Positions 9,836-17,378 of a DNA stretch of 64,000 nt are shown piece by piece. A model generated the notes under the pieces. The model worked only from the letters and a program-made list of their open reading frames with translations, made no database searches and had not been told where the DNA came from. Location of the stretch: the NCBI RefSeq assembly GCF_029277985.1, contig NZ_CP119546.1:3968001-4032000 (forward strand). The letters are read 5' to 3'. Each line of letters starts with the position of its first letter. Position 1 is the first letter of the stretch. The stretch comes from Providencia stuartii (lineage in GTDB: Bacteria; Pseudomonadota; Gammaproteobacteria; Enterobacterales; Enterobacteriaceae). Both the position numbers and the translations under genes were made by a program.

Positions 9836-10155
9836 CTCTGATTACGAAAACTCATCTACCATCCCTTGAATTCATTTATCTTTAATAAAATTATTTAAAC
9901 TCCGTAGCTAAAAAATGAAAATATCAAAGTGATTTTCATTTTACCCAACAAAATCTTCTACAGAGTTATATTTTATGACAACACTTTATAATTATTGGTT
10001 ATAAATCAATCAATATGTGAACCCTTGGTTTCTTAAGTGCTCTATTGGGACATCAGCAACTAATTTATATTGATCCCTAAGTAAACGTTAAGGTACTAAT
10101 AGTAGAGAATAACGCCAACTATTTTGAACTGATTATTATTTTAAAGGAAAGTACT
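9836..10155. other. Intergenic region before the DHFR-like gene
   Basis: No gene recognised. The sequence is AT-rich and ends with AAAGGAAAG as ribosome-binding site at about 10142-10150. Confidence 0.4.
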
Positions 10156-10695
10156 ATGCGTAATATTATCTATATAGCAACCAGCCTAGACGGCTATATT
10201 GCTGATGCAAATAATCTGTTAAATTGGCTATTTTCCGTTCCTAATCCTGAACAAGATGATATGGGCTTTTCAGCGTTTATGCAAAGAATTGATGCTGTTG
10301 TCATGGGACGAAATACATTTGAAACTGTATGTAATTTTGATGGTGAATGGCCATACAATAAACCCGTATTTGTCTTGTCAAACTCAATGAAAGCAATACC
10401 AGAAAAACTCATAGGAAAAGCGATACATCTTGTACGGGGTGATATAACGGGCGTAATAGACTCAATACATCGTGCAGGCTTTCACACCCTTTATATCGAT
10501 GGAGGCTCCGCAGCAAAACAATGTCTTGTAGAAGATTTAATCGATGAAATGATAATTACAACTGTACCGATACTATTAGGTGGCGGCACGCCATTATTTG
10601 GGCATGTAAAAGAACCATTGCAGTTTATTCATATTAAATCAGAACGTTATTTTGACTACATGGTTAAAAATACATGGTATCGCCAGCGGAAATAA
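10156..10695 (+). CDS. Dihydrofolate reductase family protein (RibD C-terminal fold)
   Basis: A 179-residue single-domain reductase. The N-terminal YIATSLDGYIAD, the central VMGRNTFETV and the later LYIDGGSAAKQCL are the conserved elements of the RibD_C/DHFR-like fold (NADPH binding and substrate pocket). Such stand-alone proteins (YyaP/YwjB type) are widespread and their substrates are mostly unknown; true trimethoprim-target DHFR is unlikely given the different motif set. It is a single gene with long AT-rich flanks. Confidence 0.8.
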   Translation: MRNIIYIATSLDGYIADANNLLNWLFSVPNPEQDDMGFSAFMQRIDAVVMGRNTFETVCNFDGEWPYNKPVFVLSNSMKAIPEKLIGKAIHLVRGDITGVIDSIHRAGFHTLYIDGGSAAKQCLVEDLIDEMIITTVPILLGGGTPLFGHVKEPLQFIHIKSERYFDYMVKNTWYRQRK

Positions 10696-11380
10696 TGATG
10701 TAGTGAACATATATTTTTCTAAATAGGGTATAGTTTTTCATACCTCACGCGCTTCTATCGCTTATAGTCTATTGGATTAATTATAGTCAGTTATGGAGTA
10801 TGAAAAACACCAAGCCTTGTCTTTTAATTAAAACATTAAATTTTCCATACTGGTAATTTTTCTAATATGCTTATTATAATTTCTGGTGATTGATCTTATC
10901 TATATATTGTTTCATCATAGAATATGACTCTTTGCATTCTTTTTAATCCGAAAGCCAATCAAATATATTAACAATATGAAACTATACTTCAACGATAACT
11001 TTAACGACACGTTTATTATCTTAAAAATAGTTAACGAATCATAGGAGTATTTGCTTATTTTTCATTATAAAATACACTATCACACATTATAACTGACTAA
11101 TATCAGATATAAGTTTAATTTGACGAGTGCAGTCTAGGCATTTTTAACTTTTATAACCTATTGCTATTCATACAAGAAACACAACATAAAATAACTCAAG
11201 TATTGCTCTCTGAGCATTTTTCTCTACCTAGAGTTCTAAAATATTGTTAAGCCATACCTATATAACACAAAAAGTGCGAACAAAAGTGCCACCTCATTAT
11301 ATTATTGAAATGACCTAAATATAGCTTATCGCAATCGATTGAACGTTATGATTTCAAATTGAGGATCACTTAGGAATTAT
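10696..11380. other. 685-base gene-poor AT-rich region
   Basis: No open reading frame with recognisable protein features. An 11-bp inverted repeat GTTTTTCATAC (about 10732-10742) / GTATGAAAAAC (about 10798-10808) is present with a 55-base gap; its meaning is unknown. The region ends in the promoter and ribosome-binding site (AGGA) of the methyltransferase. Confidence 0.4.
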
Positions 11381-12118
11381 ATGACTATGTCTGAACAGAA
11401 TATCTATGATAATCCAATTTTCTTTGAGAAGTACAAAAGCTTAAGAATGAATGACACGGGTCTGAATGGAATAATGGAAGAACCCGCGCTAAGGGTGTTA
11501 CTACCGGATTTAACGGATAAAATTGTTCTTGATTTAGGGAGTGGATTCGGTGATTTTGCTCGCTATGCCCATAGCATGGGAGCCAAAAAAGTTTATGGCG
11601 TTGAATTATCTGCAAACATGATTGAGCAAGCAAAGCTCATCACACACACTGACGATATTGAATATATTCATGCCTCAATGACTGATCTTCCTAAGTTTCA
11701 AGAAAGTTTTGATTTAGTGATTTCCTCTCTCGCGATTCATTACGTTGCTAATTTTAATCAACTTGCCAAAGAGGTATATTCACACCTCAAACCAGGTGGG
11801 AAATTTATCTTTTCGGTCGAACACCCAATGTGTACTGCGAAATCATCATCATTTATGAAAAATATAAATGGTGAATTTGTCTGTATGCCCGTTGATAACT
11901 ACCAAAATGAATCAATACGCCACACTACATGGTTTGTTGAGGATGTTATTAAATATCATAGAACATTAGAAAGTTATATCACTGGGCTGCTTGGTGCAGG
12001 GTTTACCCTCGATGCTTTAAAAGAGCCTAAAGTCATAGACTCAGCGCTTATAGATAGGCCAGAAACAGCCATCTTTAATCGTTATGCACCTTTTTTAATA
12101 TTAAGCGCATATCGCTAA
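11381..12118 (+). CDS. Class I SAM-dependent methyltransferase
   Basis: A 245-residue protein with motif I VLDLGSGFGD at residues 49-58 (SAM glycine loop), an acidic residue ending beta-2 (VYGVELSANMIEQA) and motif IV-like FDLVISSLAIHYV. The HYV-NF--L--E---HLKPGG-FIFSVEHP stretch is typical of small-molecule methyltransferases related to UbiE/Methyltransf_11. The ATG at 11381 lies five bases after AGGA; a second ATG at 11387 is also possible. Substrate unknown. No clear operon partner. Confidence 0.8.
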   Translation: MTMSEQNIYDNPIFFEKYKSLRMNDTGLNGIMEEPALRVLLPDLTDKIVLDLGSGFGDFARYAHSMGAKKVYGVELSANMIEQAKLITHTDDIEYIHASMTDLPKFQESFDLVISSLAIHYVANFNQLAKEVYSHLKPGGKFIFSVEHPMCTAKSSSFMKNINGEFVCMPVDNYQNESIRHTTWFVEDVIKYHRTLESYITGLLGAGFTLDALKEPKVIDSALIDRPETAIFNRYAPFLILSAYR

Positions 12119-12447
12119 TTGTAAGCAGTGCACATTGGTTACGATTATTTAATCAGTATGGTGCTTTGTTCAATGCCAACATATTGGTTGCGATTGACTA
12201 CAGGGTGTCGATATGAAGTAAAAATTCAAAACGGCACTTTGGGAACTTACCGAGAGAAGCGGTTAATACCATTTTTGAAAAGAATATATTGTCTTCCAAG
12301 CGCCAAAACCAAGGAGATGCTGGAGGCATGGAAATAAACTCTTTTTTGGTAACTAAAAGCATAATTGTTATTAAAAGATATATTCAACTCGAGAGAAGAT
12401 GTATTGAATAAATTACGTTATGACAAGTTAACGTAATTACATACTAC
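12119..12447. other. Region between methyltransferase and island boundary
   Basis: Contains only a short GTG-initiated frame (12128-12337, 69 codons) with no recognisable family; it is not called as a gene. The left att repeat begins at 12448. Confidence 0.35.
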
Positions 12448-12525
12448 GAAAAGAGAATTTGAGACATAAAAAAAGACGCCTTTTAACGTCTTATTTTCAC
12501 TTAAGTGGTGCGAAGGCCGGACTCG
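12448..12525. repeat. Distal att copy (partial tRNA-Leu 3' end)
   Basis: 78 bases nearly identical to 24795-24873. It includes a degenerate copy of the leuX terminator hairpin and TGGTGCGAAGGCCGGACTCG, the complement of the tRNA-Leu 3' end with one C missing. It marks the left end of the island. Confidence 0.85.
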
Positions 12526-12824
12526 CCTTTAATAGTCAATGCATTGTTTTTGTTTGATATAAATTTATGGATAAATTTTTGTATACTTAAATGTATACTC
12601 GGTGGTTTGAGGTTTGAGAACTAAATTAATTAGCACCACTCCCTCTCTTACATAAGCTTCTGACATAATACCATTTTTATCCTTCCTGTTGGACATTATT
12701 AAAATACTAACACCCTACTCTTATTAATTGTAATCCTTAGTAATTGTTAAAAATAACTTGTCAATGCCTTAACACTGGTCAACAATAACATTTAACTTAA
12801 GTTCAGTTACGTTTAGGGACAGGC

Positions 12825-13736
12825 ATGCCGATAGGATATTTTTTACGAGTTGGCGATAAAACAACATGTGGCGGTCAGATTTTAACCGGTGATAATACCT
12901 TTATATTTCATGGAAGATCTGCTGCACGTCAGGGCGATCTAGTTACCTGTGGAAAGCATTCTGGGACATACAACATACTTGGTGGCGTTAGCAATGTATG
13001 GGGTAATGGTAGAATGATGGCTGGGACACTGGATAGCTTTAGCTCCTGCCCATGCAAAGCAAGACTGATAAACTCCATCACTGATTGCTACAGTAAAGAA
13101 GATGAGCCAGCCAAAGCAAGATCTTTCGTTGAAACTGAACAAAAGCAGCTAATAACAACACCTAAGCCGCCATCAACTGTTAATAATGTTTTTAGTAATA
13201 ATTTAAATATTCCCGTTATCACCAATCCAAACCCAATCAATGATTCACTCATTGAAAATCCTGTCAAAATATATGTAATGATAAACAACGAATGGATAGG
13301 CCATGTTGGGTTGGTTATTGGTGAAGGCGAAGGTTCTTTGTTATATGACCCTGCAGGCTCATATACTGGATGTTACAAAAGACAATGTGAAGATGGGGTA
13401 ACTATACACCGGGGTTCAGGAGAATTTTTTGAATACCCAAATTATGATTGGGATGATTATTTAGCTTACCAGAGAGACGATGGTGAAGATATTGCTATAA
13501 TTGAATTTGTTATACCTGAACAACAAGCAGAACTCCTACGTAATTTAGTCTTTGAATATGGTGGTGCTGGGATCATGGAATGTGCCAAACGTATTTATAC
13601 GGTGTTACATGAAAGTGGCGGAATTTTTAGTAAGTTGGAAGAGCCTTTTTGGCTACGTTCGCCTTGGGAACTAAAAAAACAACTATTGGATATTTACTAC
13701 CCTAGCCGTGGTGGGGTGATATCAGGTGCCTACTAA
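12825..13736 (+). CDS. PAAR-domain protein with C-terminal permuted papain-like domain (candidate T6SS effector)
   Basis: 303 residues. Residues 1-~80 are a PAAR domain (VGDKTTCGG, RQGDLVTCGKH), which forms the tip of a type VI secretion spike. After a low-complexity linker (~90-145) comes a C-terminal domain with GHVGLVIGEGEG (H160), LLYDPAGSY (D175) and IMECAKRIY (C253). The order His-Asp-Cys fits circularly permuted NlpC/P60 or LRAT-like papain folds, so a peptidase, amidase or acyltransferase toxin is inferred. No T6SS structural genes are in the window. The next gene overlaps its 3' end by 11 bases, which suggests an effector-immunity operon. PAAR is certain; the toxin domain is an inference. 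Confidence 0.75.
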   Translation: MPIGYFLRVGDKTTCGGQILTGDNTFIFHGRSAARQGDLVTCGKHSGTYNILGGVSNVWGNGRMMAGTLDSFSSCPCKARLINSITDCYSKEDEPAKARSFVETEQKQLITTPKPPSTVNNVFSNNLNIPVITNPNPINDSLIENPVKIYVMINNEWIGHVGLVIGEGEGSLLYDPAGSYTGCYKRQCEDGVTIHRGSGEFFEYPNYDWDDYLAYQRDDGEDIAIIEFVIPEQQAELLRNLVFEYGGAGIMECAKRIYTVLHESGGIFSKLEEPFWLRSPWELKKQLLDIYYPSRGGVISGAY

Positions 13737-14160
13737 AATATCCTATATCTCATTATCTTTAGGTATTTTATTTTATTACCTTGAAATGGTTCATGAGTTT
13801 TTTTTCAGGCTGTATCCGAAGGCAATGAATACAGTGCCTATATTTCAACATCAAACCTTATTGAGTATCATTTTTGCTATTTACCTTTTATCTATAGCCC
13901 CCTTATTCTTTTTATGCATCAAAAGTAAGATAAATAATGGCTATCGTTTTTTATTTTACATAGCTCTACCGTACATATTTTCTGTAATTACTTGGTACTT
14001 TAATATTTATATTGCCAATCCAAATCAGTACTCCAGTAGTGGTTCAATCACTGGAGTACTTGGCCACATGTTCATGACATCTTATATAATACATGGTGTA
14101 TTTTTAATTCCTATAGTTGCATATGCAGCTGATTTTTTACTTCGTAAAATGTTGAAGTAA
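13726..14160 (+). CDS. Small four-helix membrane protein (candidate immunity)
   Basis: A 144-residue protein with about four hydrophobic segments (residues ~5-22, ~44-65, ~72-95, ~112-136). It starts at a GTG inside the end of the PAAR gene (11-base overlap), so it is probably translationally coupled. I do not recognise the family. Its position directly after a PAAR-fused toxin-like gene suggests an immunity or accessory role for a toxin acting in the envelope; this is inference from context only. Confidence 0.6.
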   Translation: MPTKISYISLSLGILFYYLEMVHEFFFRLYPKAMNTVPIFQHQTLLSIIFAIYLLSIAPLFFLCIKSKINNGYRFLFYIALPYIFSVITWYFNIYIANPNQYSSSGSITGVLGHMFMTSYIIHGVFLIPIVAYAADFLLRKMLK

Positions 14161-14189
14161 ACTGTTTTTATTAAATATAGAGCGATTAA

Positions 14190-14546
14190 ATGATCATTAA
14201 TTTAAAAAATTACATTCTTTTTTTTGTCATTCTTTTTCCTGCTTATTTAAACGCAGCCGCAGCTAATAAGCATCCAATGGATATTTATGCTTCAAATTTA
14301 AAAAAATCCATTCAAAGTCGGTTTTATGATGTAGACCTTTATAAGGGAAAAGAGTGCGAAATTAAAATTACTCTCAATGACGATGGAAAATTAATTTCAG
14401 CTATCCCTAATGAGAAAAATAGTAACAATGATCAAAATCTATGCATTAGAGGTATGGAACTAATTGAAAAAACACAATTTTCACCCACTCCAGAAGACGA
14501 CTTAACATCGGATAAAAATGTGTTTAGTATTATCCTTCGTCCATAA
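14190..14546 (+). CDS. Secreted stand-alone TolA C-terminal-domain-like protein
   Basis: 118 residues: a signal peptide (hydrophobic ~7-22, cut near LNA-AAAN), then a single small domain. The domain resembles the C-terminal domain of TolA: Y-x4-KKSIQSRFYDVDLYKGKECEIKITLNDDGKL, then C--G---I-KTQF-P-P and a final FSIILRP strand, with the two cysteines placed as in TolA. Full TolA has a membrane anchor and a long helix; both are absent. It follows the PAAR gene and the membrane protein on the same strand. TolA domain III is the docking site of group A colicins and filamentous phages, so a decoy or immunity role is conceivable but unproven. Confidence 0.65.
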   Translation: MIINLKNYILFFVILFPAYLNAAAANKHPMDIYASNLKKSIQSRFYDVDLYKGKECEIKITLNDDGKLISAIPNEKNSNNDQNLCIRGMELIEKTQFSPTPEDDLTSDKNVFSIILRP

Positions 14547-14607
14547 TAATCATAATGTTAATGCGATGCTAACTTAGCAGTTAACATCGGGTCATATAAA
14601 CCAATTA

Positions 14608-15060
14608 TTACTTACTTTTCGCCACCGAAACCTTAGCCAACCTTGGATTATTGGCCTGAAAGATCGATATCAGTGACTCAACTTTACGCCCGTTCTGATC
14701 TTTCACCACTCTAACGACTTCAAATTCAGCAACATCTTCACAAGGAATTTCCAATCTTGCAAACGTAGCACGAGGGGCGCTAGAATCGCCAAAAGGCTCC
14801 ACTTCCAGTACCGTATCCCCTAATACTTTTTCTTGTCCATCTTTCATTCGCAGCGTTGGTTCAAAAGCACCAAACTCTGCGTGGTCGAGAACCATATGGT
14901 TACCGCCATTATCGAGGGTAAATGAATAACCACAGCAGCCTTGGTTAATAAAATTTGAGCTCGTATGTGTGGTGTTCGCATAACGCTGTTGTTCTTCAGC
15001 CAAACTAAATGCACTAACTGCCAATAGTCCTATCGCATATACACTTTTTATCTTATTCAT
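14608..15060 (-). CDS. IrmA family secreted protein
   Basis: 150 residues with a signal peptide (MNKIKSVYAIGLLAVSAFSLAE). The mature part has QRYANTTHTSSNFINQGCCGYSFTLDNG near its start and the LEVEPFGDSSAPRATFA segment, which resembles IrmA, the small fibronectin-III-like protein of uropathogenic E. coli that is often carried on islands. IrmA was reported to mimic a cytokine receptor; whether that applies here is unknown. It is convergent with the TolA-C-like gene and transcribed against the rest of the island. Confidence 0.6.
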   Translation of the reverse strand: MNKIKSVYAIGLLAVSAFSLAEEQQRYANTTHTSSNFINQGCCGYSFTLDNGGNHMVLDHAEFGAFEPTLRMKDGQEKVLGDTVLEVEPFGDSSAPRATFARLEIPCEDVAEFEVVRVVKDQNGRKVESLISIFQANNPRLAKVSVAKSK

Positions 15061-15176
15061 TACCCTGTCACTGACTCACATAATTCATATGTTCATCATT
15101 TTTATAAAGTGATGAATTCTTATTTTTAACAGCATCCATTCTAGATATTAAATAAAACCAACCAAAGGTATCAATC

Positions 15177-15764
15177 ATGTCTAGAAACACCCACAACGAG
15201 CATTACATTCAGAAGATAAACCACACTATTCGTAAATCACTCTTAACATGTAATCGTATTACAGCTATCCGCGTTGACTTGCGATTCCCATCAGAAGATA
15301 TATTTTATTTTAGCGACTCCAGAGTTATCACACGATTCTTCGAATCCTTAAAAGCAAAAATAGATGCTGACCTAAAACGTAAAAATAAAGCATGGAAACG
15401 TAACCATTCATGCCCCTTGTTTTATGTATGGGTCAGAGAGTTTGGTGAGATAAACAACAAAAAACATTACCATGTAATTTTGCTATTAAATAAAGATGTC
15501 TATTGGGGTCTTGGCGACTTTATTAAAACCGAAGGGACGCTCTATGTATTCATACAACAAGCATGGTGTAGTGCAATTGGTGTTAACTACCCTGCCGAGC
15601 GTTATTTAGTTCATATCCCAAACAATGCAATTACTTGGCTAGATAACAATAATGCCAACAATGAAAGTACGATATTCGAATTAAACCAGCGCTGTAGTTA
15701 CTTAGCCAAAGAACATACAAAATATTATGGTGATGGCGAGCGTTCTTTTGGATGCAGCCGTTAA
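15177..15764 (+). CDS. Inovirus Gp2 / YfjJ-YagK family protein
   Basis: 195 residues with the pattern of this family: RVDLRFPSED, FFESLKAKIDADLKRKNKAWKRNH, then YVWVREFGEINNKKHYHVILLLNKDVYW and AWCSAIG. The HYHV segment recalls HUH replication initiators, to which Gp2-like proteins are related. Family members are found in filamentous phages and in P4/CP4-57-like islands, often next to alpA as here. It may have been the replication protein of the island. Confidence 0.75.
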   Translation: MSRNTHNEHYIQKINHTIRKSLLTCNRITAIRVDLRFPSEDIFYFSDSRVITRFFESLKAKIDADLKRKNKAWKRNHSCPLFYVWVREFGEINNKKHYHVILLLNKDVYWGLGDFIKTEGTLYVFIQQAWCSAIGVNYPAERYLVHIPNNAITWLDNNNANNESTIFELNQRCSYLAKEHTKYYGDGERSFGCSR

Positions 15765-15785
15765 TCTACCAATAAAAAACATGAG

Positions 15786-15834
15786 AGGGATATCTTTTGG
15801 AAGAGAGATATCCCTAAACATTTATCGATATCCC
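15786..15834. repeat. Three GATATCCC boxes before alpA
   Basis: AGGGATATC at 15786-15794 pairs with GATATCCCT at 15807-15815, and a third GATATCCC is at 15827-15834. They lie between the Gp2-like gene and alpA and could be a terminator hairpin plus an operator, or protein-binding iterons. Confidence 0.5.
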
Positions 15835-15869
15835 TTCTGCCTTTTAACTTTAAAGACAGGAGTTCAATA

Positions 15870-16079
15870 ATGAGCACTCAAGCGATTCCCTTATTAGATG
15901 ACCAATGCGTTGATATGAAATTTATAACCCGTTTAACCAGACTAACAGATAAGTGGTTTTATAAGTTGATCCAAGATGGCGAGTTTCCCAAACCTATCAA
16001 GCTGGGACGTAGCTCTCGCTGGTTAAAGAGCGAGGTTGAGAATTGGCTACAGGCACGTATTGCCGAATCCAGAGCTTAA
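15870..16079 (+). CDS. alpA: AlpA family phage/island transcriptional regulator
   Basis: A 69-residue winged-helix protein of the MerR/excisionase-like AlpA family: KFITRLTRLTDKWFYKLIQDGEFPKPIKLGRSSRWLKSEVENWLQ spans helix-turn-helix and wing, with the family hallmark FP-P-KLG-R--RW---E---W. AlpA activates the integrase gene of CP4-57 and relatives. Here no integrase is visible for it to activate. RBS AGGAG at about 15858-15862. Confidence 0.88.
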   Translation: MSTQAIPLLDDQCVDMKFITRLTRLTDKWFYKLIQDGEFPKPIKLGRSSRWLKSEVENWLQARIAESRA

Positions 16080-16458
16080 CCCATTCCCCATCCTTCCGTA
16101 TCAATAGCATCAGCTTTTAAATCACTCCTGAAATTTAACAATGAAAAAGCATCATGCCCGCCATGAGGCATAGCTATGCCACTACCAACACTAGCTAGAA
16201 AAATTCACCAAATCGCAGTTTACTAAGAAATTAATCATTGATTAAAAATAGCTACTATACTAGTTGAAGATCAAGAATATACATGTTCGTGACATCAATA
16301 TCATACTCATTGTTATTCCTACGTATCTGTACTGCTTAATACATGATAAGACATCTCTTGCCATTTTTGTTTTTTTGCATTCCTTTTTGAAGTTCCATTA
16401 ATACCAACTACAAAAAAGATACTATTGTTTTGATAGTATCTTTTTTATTCTTCTGTTA
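16080..16458. other. Intergenic region between alpA and the WYL regulator
   Basis: No gene. It contains the long inverted repeat at 16412-16446. The rest shows no recognisable element. Confidence 0.5.
16412..16446. promoter_or_regulatory. Perfect 14-bp inverted repeat before the WYL regulator
   Basis: Arms AAAAAAGATACTAT (16412-16425) and ATAGTATCTTTTTT (16433-16446) flank 7 bases. It ends about 45 bases before the preferred start of the regulator. It can be an operator for the WYL protein or a bidirectional terminator; the A6/T6 ends fit both. A related but shorter repeat, ACTATC-N6-GATAGT, is at 20242-20259 before hamA. Confidence 0.65.
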
Positions 16459-16491
16459 GTGTATAAAAAAACAGTGAGAGAAGTACTAATT

Positions 16492-17360
16492 GTGATTGAA
16501 GGACTAAATTATGCTCAACGAGAACGTCTAACATATATTGATTTTTGTTTGGAATATTTTGGGCAAATTTCTCGAACGGAATTAACTGAAAAATTTCAAA
16601 CTGGGCTAGCATCTTGTTCTCGTGACCTAGCTATGTACCGTGAGCTCGCACCTGGAAATGCAGTTTTAACCCATGAGAAAAAAAATATATACGCAGTAAT
16701 CAGTTTAAACCAATTTTTGTACATGACTCAGAAGCAATACTAACGACATTGGCAAAAGCATCTGATGATGGAATTTTATCTAGAAAACAATCACCCTTAG
16801 TGTGCTTTGACACAATAAAACTTACCCACCTTAAACCCTCTATAATTTCAGCCATCATGAGAGTAATTCATTCCCGAAAACCAATAAAATGTCAATATGA
16901 ATCCATTAGATCAGGTTCAAGTACACGCACTCTATTACCTCATACGATCGTGAATAATGGCCATCGTTGGCACGTAAGAGCTTTTGACCGAAAAACAAAG
17001 TGCTTTAGAGATTTTATTTGCTCAAGATTTACATCTATAAAACAGCTAGACTCCAGTATATTAGAACATGAGACTCATTCTAAATATCATGAATGGAACA
17101 ATATTATTGAACTTCATATTATCCCTAATCCATCTATCAAACACTCAAAAGCTATTGAACTTGATTACAACATGGATAAAGGTATGCTAACTCTGGAAGT
17201 CCGCTCTGCTATTGCTGGTTACCTGCTTCGTCAATGGAATGTAGATTGTAGCACTAATGTGGAACTAAATGGGGCTGAGTATCAACTCAGGTTAGAAAAT
17301 ACGAATATTCTGCAAGGGTGTTCGAGCGCTTCTGTTGCACCAGGCTTTAAAGACACGTAG
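16492..17360 (+). pseudogene. WYL-domain regulator (BrxR/CapW-like), split by a -1 frameshift
   Basis: Two adjoining frames make one regulator of about 289 residues. The first (GTG at 16492, stop 16741-16743) is the N-terminal winged helix: YAQRERLTYIDFCLEYFG, TRDL-like SCSRDLAMYRELAPGNAVL. The second (to 17360) continues with PIFVHDSEAILTTLAKAS and the WYL domain (PIKCQYESIRSG, RWHVRAFDRKT, FRDF) plus a C-terminal extension. The frames meet at T-TTA-AAC (16704-16710), a canonical -1 slippery heptamer in exactly the right register. Either a one-base deletion in a T-run broke the gene or the frame is restored by programmed slippage. Upstream in-frame GTGs at 16459 and 16474 are alternative starts. 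BrxR/CapW proteins repress phage-defence operons; the Argonaute pair starts 18 bases downstream. Confidence 0.75.
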
Positions 17361-17378
17361 TAAAGGAGATCTGTAACC

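Noticed and set aside
12128..12337. 69-codon GTG frame after the methyltransferase
   Set aside because: No good ribosome-binding site and no recognisable composition or domain.
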